A stretch of DNA of 64,000 bases from Microvirga arsenatis (GTDB lineage: Bacteria; Pseudomonadota; Alphaproteobacteria; Rhizobiales; Beijerinckiaceae). The stretch spans positions 1 through 64,000 of the forward strand of contig NZ_JAAAXJ010000017.1 in NCBI RefSeq assembly GCF_009910705.1, in the 5' to 3' direction. Position 1 is the stretch's first letter; each line of letters starts with the position of its first letter. Made by a program: the position numbers and the translations under genes. Of the stretch, positions 59,300-64,000 are shown one piece after another. Below the pieces are notes generated by a model. That model did not search any database. It was not told the DNA's origin and saw only the letters and a list, made by a program, of their open reading frames with translations.

Positions 59300-60205
59300 T
59301 TAGGCGGCCTGACGGGTGAAATGGTTCGGCCCGATTTCGACGACACGATCCTGCAGGAGCCTGGCTTCCCTGCGGATGGCGTCGACCGCGCGGGGATCCA
59401 GCCGCGCGCCCGGATCGTCGAAGCGGATTTCGGGATCGGGGACGGCCGACAGCAGAAGGCGCGTATAGGCGTGCTGCGGATTGGTCAGCACCTGGTGAAC
59501 ATCGCCCCACTCGACGATCTGACCCGCATACATCACGAGGATGTCCTCGGCGACATAGCGCGCGGTTGCGAGATCGTGGGTGATGTAGAGCAGCGCGACG
59601 CCGAGATCCCGCTTCATCTCGTTGAGCAGGTTCAGGACCTCCAGACGCACTGACACGTCCAACATGGATGTGGGCTCGTCGGCGACGATCACCTGAGCGC
59701 CCATGGCCAGCGTCCTGGCGATGTTGATGCGCTGGCGCTGCCCGCCGGACAACTCATGCGGGTGTTTGCGCACCACGGCGCCGGGATTGAGTTCCACGCG
59801 GCGCAGGAGATCGGCGATCGTCTCGTCCACTGCCCTGCCCTTAAGGTGCGGCCGTCCAAGCGCGAGCGGGCGCCTGAGGATGAAATCCACCGTGTGAGCG
59901 GGATTGAGCGATGCGAAGGGATCCTGAAAGATCATCTGGACAGCACGCCGGTACTCCTTGAGACCGGCGGCTCCTATCGCGTTCAGGTCCTTGCCGCGAA
60001 ACAGGATCCTTCCGCTGTCCGGCCGATATTCGCGCATGACGAGGCGCGCGCAGGTGGTCTTCCCGCTGCCGGACTCGCCGACCAGCGCCAGGGTCCGGCC
60101 GGGGTGCAGCGCGAAGGAGATGTCATGAGCTGCCCGCACGGCCTTGCTGCCATGACCGAAACTCTTGCTCACCTGTTCCAATGCGATGATCGGCTCTTGA
60201 ATCAT
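59300..60205 (-). CDS. ABC importer ATPase, DppF-type (third transporter)
   Basis: The 301-residue protein has LVGESGSGKTTCARLVMREY (Walker A), MIFQDPFASLNPAHTVDFIL, LSGGQRQRINIARTLAMGA (signature) and VIVADEPTSMLDVSVRLEVL (Walker B). The C-terminal Cys cluster of many DppF proteins is missing and the end is shorter (VPDPEIRFDDPGARLDPRAV). The ATG at 60205 overlaps the stop of the DppD-type ATPase by 4 bp. It is last in a minus-strand operon with 60202-64000. Confidence 0.94.
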   Translation of the reverse strand: MIQEPIIALEQVSKSFGHGSKAVRAAHDISFALHPGRTLALVGESGSGKTTCARLVMREYRPDSGRILFRGKDLNAIGAAGLKEYRRAVQMIFQDPFASLNPAHTVDFILRRPLALGRPHLKGRAVDETIADLLRRVELNPGAVVRKHPHELSGGQRQRINIARTLAMGAQVIVADEPTSMLDVSVRLEVLNLLNEMKRDLGVALLYITHDLATARYVAEDILVMYAGQIVEWGDVHQVLTNPQHAYTRLLLSAVPDPEIRFDDPGARLDPRAVDAIRREARLLQDRVVEIGPNHFTRQAA

Positions 60206-61023
60206 CCCGATGCCCTCTCCAGCCTCGCCGGGTGCCCGTGCAGCGATGGGAACGAGGCCCAGAGCTGTTTCGTGTAATCATGTTGGGGCCGGTGATAGAT
60301 CTGGTCCGATGTGCCCTGCTCCACGAGATTGCCGCGCAGCATGATGCCGATCCGGTCGCAGAACTGCACCATCAGCCCGAGATCGTGGGTGATGAACAAT
60401 ACAGAGAACCCGCGGCTGCGGCGCAGTTCGTCGATCCGCTGCAGGATTTCGCGCTGGACGACCACGTCGAGCGCCGTCGTCGGCTCATCCATGACCACGA
60501 GCTTGGGGTCCAGGGCCATGCAGATCGCGATGACGATGCGCTGGCGCATGCCGCCCGAGAACTGATGCGGGTAGTCGCGCATGCGCTCCGGTGGGATGTC
60601 GACGAGCCTCAGCATCTCGGCGGCGCGCTCCCGCGATTGCGCCTTCGAGTAGCCGCGATGCCGCTTCAGCAGGTCGTGAAACTGCGCCTCGACTCTGAGG
60701 ACCGGATTAAGGGAGTTCATGGCGCTTTGGAACACCATGGCGACTTTGTGCCATCGGAACTCCCTCAGGGCCCTGTCATCGAGGTCGAGCACGTCCTGCC
60801 CTTCGAAAAGGATTCTGCCCCGGCGGATGAGGGCCGGCGGCTTGTGCAGACGATTGATCGCATAGGCGATCGTGCTCTTGCCGCAGCCAGATTCGCCGGC
60901 GAGCCCAAAGACCTCCCCGGGCGCGATATCGAAGCTGACATCATCCGCCGCCCGGAAGTCGGTTTCCGCTCCGATGTAGTCGATGGTCAGGTTTTGGACG
61001 GAAAGCAGAGGATTGACTGTCAT
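60202..61023 (-). CDS. ABC importer ATPase, DppD-type (third transporter)
   Basis: The ATG at 61023 overlaps the permease stop as ATGA; the longer open frame upstream is antisense noise. The 273-residue protein has LAGESGCGKSTIAYAINRLH (Walker A), VFQSAMNSLNPVLRVEAQF (Q-loop), FSGGMRQRIVIAICMALDP and [19 protein letters not shown]. It is shorter than usual DppD (about 330) because it lacks the C-terminal Cys-cluster domain, like its DppF partner; this distinguishes transporter III from transporter II. Confidence 0.94.
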   Translation of the reverse strand: MTVNPLLSVQNLTIDYIGAETDFRAADDVSFDIAPGEVFGLAGESGCGKSTIAYAINRLHKPPALIRRGRILFEGQDVLDLDDRALREFRWHKVAMVFQSAMNSLNPVLRVEAQFHDLLKRHRGYSKAQSRERAAEMLRLVDIPPERMRDYPHQFSGGMRQRIVIAICMALDPKLVVMDEPTTALDVVVQREILQRIDELRRSRGFSVLFITHDLGLMVQFCDRIGIMLRGNLVEQGTSDQIYHRPQHDYTKQLWASFPSLHGHPARLERASG

Positions 61024-61910
61024 AGTCGGCCCTCCCCTTGCCGCATTAGCAAGGACCAGCGCGACAGGGTGTTGCCCGTGCGCAGACGCGGATTGGCGAC
61101 CTCGTCGACCGCGAAATTCAGGAGCGACAGACCTGCTCCAAGAGCGACCAGGGCAAAGCACGGGCTCAGGATGTCCCACCAGGCGCCTACCTGCAGAGCC
61201 GAGGCATTCTGCGCGTTGAAGAGCATCATGCCCCAGGAAACCGTCTTCGGATCGCCGAGCCCGAGGAATTCAAGGGTGGCCTCCGTGATGACCGCGAAAA
61301 TCACGCTGCCCACGAAGTTGATCCCCACGATGGAGATCACGTTCGGGAAGATCTCGAACAGCATGATGCGCCAGGACGGCTCGCCCAGCATCTCGGCAGA
61401 CTTCACGAAGTCCTTCTGTTTCACTGACAGGGTCTCAGCGCGCGTGACGCGCGCACCCCATGCCCACGAGGTGACCCCGAGGATCAGGGCGATCACCCAG
61501 GGGCTCGCCTGTCCGATGAAGGCTGCCAGAACGAGAAGCAGCGGCAGGTTCGGCACCACGAGCACCATGTTGGTGAAGAAGCTGATGACCTCGTCCGTTC
61601 GTCCGCCCTTGTATCCGGCAACGATGCCGAGGATGGTTCCGACGGCCGTGATCAGCAGCCCGGCCCCGAAGCCCACTGCCAGCGAGGTGCGGGCCCCGTA
61701 AAGGAGGCGGGCGAACACGTCCTGGCCGATGCGGGTCGTTCCGAGCCAGTGGTCCCAGCTCGGCGGCTGATGGGGACGCCCAACACGCCGGGTCGGATCG
61801 TACTCTGTGAGCCAGGGCGCTGCGACCGCCAACGCCACGATGATGGCTACGATGACAAGCCCGGTCAGCGCCTTTCTATTTTGCGCGAAACTTTTCAGAA
61901 CGGCTCCCAT
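61020..61910 (-). CDS. ABC importer permease, DppC-type (third transporter)
   Basis: The ATG at 61910 (MGAVLKSFAQNRKALTGLVI) fits the family and lies 1 bp after the upstream stop. The 296-residue protein has TGLVIVAIIVALAVAAPWLT, HWLGTTRIGQDVFARLLYGA (the FGTD-x-x-GRD motif is changed to LGTT-x-x-GQD), six helices and an EAA-like loop VKSAEMLGEPSWRIMLFEIF with PN. The altered motif is shared by some sugar/oligosaccharide members of the Dpp family. Confidence 0.92.
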   Translation of the reverse strand: MGAVLKSFAQNRKALTGLVIVAIIVALAVAAPWLTEYDPTRRVGRPHQPPSWDHWLGTTRIGQDVFARLLYGARTSLAVGFGAGLLITAVGTILGIVAGYKGGRTDEVISFFTNMVLVVPNLPLLLVLAAFIGQASPWVIALILGVTSWAWGARVTRAETLSVKQKDFVKSAEMLGEPSWRIMLFEIFPNVISIVGINFVGSVIFAVITEATLEFLGLGDPKTVSWGMMLFNAQNASALQVGAWWDILSPCFALVALGAGLSLLNFAVDEVANPRLRTGNTLSRWSLLMRQGEGRL

Positions 61911-61911
61911 G

Positions 61912-62889
61912 TCAGGCGCTCCGCAGGCGCGGATCCAGCAGGACATAGCTGATATCCACGATGAAGTTGGCCGTGAGCATGGCGAGCGTCATGATCAGCA
62001 GTTGCCCCTGGATCACGGGATAATCCCGGGCGAGGATCGCCTGATATAGGGTGTTGCCGAGCCCTGGGTAATTGAAGACGACTTCCGTCACGAGGGAGCC
62101 GCCCAACACGGTGCCCATGGCGATGGCCAGGCTACTAACCGTGGGGAGAAGCGCGTTGCGTGCGGCATACCAGAACATCACGCGGCTGTTCGACAGCCCC
62201 TTGGCCCGCGCCATGACGATATAGTCCTCGCCCAGAAGATTGATCATGTTGTTGCGCATGGTCACCAGGAACCCGCCAGTAAGCACGATGGACAGGGTCA
62301 GGACCGGCAGGATGCCATGGCGGACGACGCTGGAAACATATTGCCAGGAGAAGGCAGGATCCAGCGCAGGGTCGGCCGCATAGCCGGTCGGAAACCAGTT
62401 GAGCTCGAATCCGAAGAAGAACAGGGCCATCAGAGACAGGACCATGGCCGGCATGGAAGTCGCCATGATCGCGCCGACAGAGAACACCACGTCGAAGGCG
62501 CTTCCGCGCCGCCAGGCAGCCATGATGCCCAGGACTGTGCCGAGGGTGAAGCTGATGAGCGTCGCTGTTCCCATGAGACCCACGGTCCAGATGAGGGCAC
62601 GGCCCAACAGCTCCGTCACGGGCAGCGGATAATACTTGATGGATCGGCCGAGATCGCCGGTGAAGACGCTCTGCAGATAGGTCAGATATTGCTGCCAGAG
62701 CGGCCCATCGACGAAGCCGAAGGTCAGCTTCAAGGCTTCGAGATTCTCGACGGAGAGATCGCCCCCCGCGCTCGAGAACATAATCTCGATCGGATCGCCG
62801 GGCATGAGCCTGGGCAGGAAGAAGTTGACGGTTGCAGCAGCCAGAAAAGCCGCGAGATAAAATCCCAAGCGCCTGAAAAGAAATGACAT
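61912..62889 (-). CDS. ABC importer permease, DppB-type (third transporter)
   Basis: The 325-residue protein starts MSFLFRRLGFYLAAFLAAAT and has FFLPRLMPGDPIEIMFSSAG, FGFVDGPLWQQYLTYLQSVF, MARAKGLSNSRVMFWYAARN (EAA loop) and a C-terminal IVDISYVLLDPRLRSA. The length and six-helix pattern are normal for DppB. A strong hairpin at 62903-62928 precedes it, just after the substrate-binding gene. Confidence 0.93.
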   Translation of the reverse strand: MSFLFRRLGFYLAAFLAAATVNFFLPRLMPGDPIEIMFSSAGGDLSVENLEALKLTFGFVDGPLWQQYLTYLQSVFTGDLGRSIKYYPLPVTELLGRALIWTVGLMGTATLISFTLGTVLGIMAAWRRGSAFDVVFSVGAIMATSMPAMVLSLMALFFFGFELNWFPTGYAADPALDPAFSWQYVSSVVRHGILPVLTLSIVLTGGFLVTMRNNMINLLGEDYIVMARAKGLSNSRVMFWYAARNALLPTVSSLAIAMGTVLGGSLVTEVVFNYPGLGNTLYQAILARDYPVIQGQLLIMTLAMLTANFIVDISYVLLDPRLRSA

Positions 62890-62902
62890 CTAAACCTCGG
62901 AG

Positions 62903-62928
62903 TGGGGAAGCGCGAGGCCGCTTCCCCA
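62903..62928 (-). terminator. GC-rich hairpin between substrate-binding and permease genes
   Basis: Perfect 10-bp arms TGGGGAAGCG (62903-62912) and CGCTTCCCCA (62919-62928) enclose a 6-base loop, in the 49-bp gap after the substrate-binding stop. The arms, position and lack of T-run match the hairpin at 51487-51512 in transporter II. Confidence 0.6.
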
Positions 62929-62938
62929 TTGCACTTGA

Positions 62939-64000
62939 TCACTTCACCGGCTTGAGCGCCAAGAGATGGAGCAGCCGTGCGGGGTTCTGGCGCGAGATCG
63001 TCGGGTTGACGAAGGGGTTCTCGCCGCTGGCCCAGCCTGTGAAGCGCTTGGTATTGTACTGGTACCAGGTCGCGCTGTTGTAGACAGGGAAGATCGGCAA
63101 ATTCTCCGCGACGATCCTCTGAGCGCTGTTCATGATAGCCTTCTGCTGGGCCTGATCCGGCGTCTGGGCGAATTTCGCGAGCAGGCCTTCGAGCTCTTCG
63201 TTGAACCAGCGTTGCGCTGTAAACCGCGTCTTTCCGGCATCGGCCCTCGTGAAGGCGCGCTGATAGAGATAATACGGCGAGGCCGCCACCGAGATGCTGT
63301 TGATGGCGGCATCGAAGGATCCGCTGATCAGGTTCTGCGACCAGACCGCCTCCTCGGGCGTACCCATACTGGCATTGATGCCCGCCTCGCGCATGCCCTC
63401 GATGGCAATCTGCACCGTATCAATCCAATCGCTCCAGGCGTTTGGCACGATGATGTTGAAGGCGATCGGCGTACCGTCGGGATTGTCGCGGAAGCCGTCC
63501 TTGTTCTTGTCAACGTATCCGCTCTTGTCGAGAAGCGCCTTGGCGCCATCCAGATCGTAGGTCGTGTACTTGCCGAATTCGGCCTTGACCTTCGGATCAA
63601 GCCACATCTTGTAGACCTCGCCGAAAGCGGTCGGGTCCTCATTCAGGGTCGGGTAGCCGTAGCCTGCCACGTCGACCATGGCCTTGCGGTCCAGCATCAT
63701 GCTGACCGCGCGGCGGAAGTTGAGATCCTTAAAGGCCTTGCGGTTGTTCTCATTGGAGGTTTCCTGGTTGAACAGGAATTCCACCATGCTGCCTGCCACG
63801 TACCAATATTTGTGGTGTTGTGGGTCCTTGGCGACAAAGGTCTTCTCCACGTCCGGCAGGAAGGCGACGCCCCAGTCGAGCTGGCCGCTGGCGGAGGCGG
63901 CCAGGATCTGGTTGTTGTCGGCAAGCTGCGGAAAGCGCATGCAGTCGACGGACAGCCGCGCCGCATCCCAATAATGTGGATTTCGGCATTGGTCGTAGGT
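62939..64000 (-). CDS. ABC substrate-binding protein, SBP family 5, 5' end outside the window
   Basis: The frame is open to the right edge (position 64000), so the N-terminus and signal peptide are missing; 353 C-terminal residues are visible. Features of family-5 solute-binding proteins include WGVAFLPDVEKTFVAKDPQH, FKDLNFRRAVSMMLDRKAMV, YDLDGAKALLDKSGYVDKN and GFRDNPDGTPIAFNIIVPNA. The Asp/Asn-rich DKNKDGFRD segment and WSDWIDTVQIAIEGMREAGI are common in members that bind oligosaccharides or sugar-like ligands, but peptides are equally possible. It is the first gene seen of transporter III. Confidence 0.93.
   Translation of the reverse strand, partial: TYDQCRNPHYWDAARLSVDCMRFPQLADNNQILAASASGQLDWGVAFLPDVEKTFVAKDPQHHKYWYVAGSMVEFLFNQETSNENNRKAFKDLNFRRAVSMMLDRKAMVDVAGYGYPTLNEDPTAFGEVYKMWLDPKVKAEFGKYTTYDLDGAKALLDKSGYVDKNKDGFRDNPDGTPIAFNIIVPNAWSDWIDTVQIAIEGMREAGINASMGTPEEAVWSQNLISGSFDAAINSISVAASPYYLYQRAFTRADAGKTRFTAQRWFNEELEGLLAKFAQTPDQAQQKAIMNSAQRIVAENLPIFPVYNSATWYQYNTKRFTGWASGENPFVNPTISRQNPARLLHLLALKPVK

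Overview
The window is high-GC DNA with alphaproteobacterial gene families. The combination of a NasS/NasT-controlled nitrite reductase, small Hyphomicrobiales-type hypothetical proteins and DUF1127, and many Dpp/Opp-type importers suggests a soil or plant-associated member of Hyphomicrobiales (Microvirga/Methylobacterium/Bosea-like). That placement is inference, because no rRNA or housekeeping marker is present. The many relic genes and IS fragments mark it as an accessory, rearranged region.

Layout. (1) 0-9.1 kb: a plus-strand metal-resistance block. It holds DUF4396, a His-rich exported protein, a CusB-like adaptor, a CusA/CzcA RND pump, a small periplasmic protein, DUF305, a DmeF-type CDF exporter broken by a 98-bp tandem duplication, and two small exported proteins (DUF411 and a Cys/Met-rich one) each off by one base. 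(2) 9.2-14.6 kb: an arsenic island with arsR1-arsC-acr3, a convergent frameshifted TauE/SafE gene, then arsR2-DUF1127-flavoprotein (Cys-rich tail)-MFS relic. Its inverted-repeat operators share one geometry (5-7 bp arms, 10-bp gap). (3) 14.6-21.3 kb: a gene graveyard with two convergent unknown relics, hemolysin III, a truncated LysR, an IdnO-like dehydrogenase followed by an idnD relic, IS6 and IS110 remnants, a PAS-kinase stub, a cold-shock protein and several small conserved proteins. (4) 21.3-27.1 kb: a TetR regulator and a MexAB/AcrAB-like RND operon with a palindromic operator. (5) 27.7-38.6 kb: nitrite assimilation on the minus strand: nirB-nirD-nirC-like-PP2C/kinase fusion, cysG-hemD, and nasT-nasS. 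The nirB and cysG operons both start with dual-hexaloop ANTAR leader RNAs, the targets expected for NasT antitermination. (6) 38.6-40 kb: IS6 and response-regulator relics. (7) 40-49.1 kb: an operon of unknown function: substrate-binding protein, two permeases, a fused double ATPase, a luciferase-like monooxygenase, two AhpD/CMD-fold proteins and an FMN reductase. It diverges from an Lrp/AsnC regulator across two copies of a GTTCT-N6-AGAAC site. (8) 49.1-64 kb: an FMN-reductase pseudogene, then two more Dpp/Opp-type ABC transporters flanking an amidohydrolase/deacetylase, a RidA protein, an IclR regulator and a SelA/DgaE-like PLP enzyme. The last substrate-binding gene runs off the right edge.

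How the parts work together. Blocks 1-2 export or detoxify Cu/Ag/Co/Ni-type metals and arsenic. Block 5 reduces nitrite to ammonium and makes the siroheme the enzyme needs, with NasS sensing nitrate/nitrite and releasing NasT to read through leader terminators. Blocks 7-8 look like uptake plus catabolism of unusual amino- or sulfur-containing small molecules; their substrates cannot be read from the sequence. Two kinds of gene damage are present: old relics with nonsense codons that fit G:C to A:T changes, and near-pristine genes with a single indel, often in or beside a G/C run, in blocks 1-2. The second class could be sequencing error.
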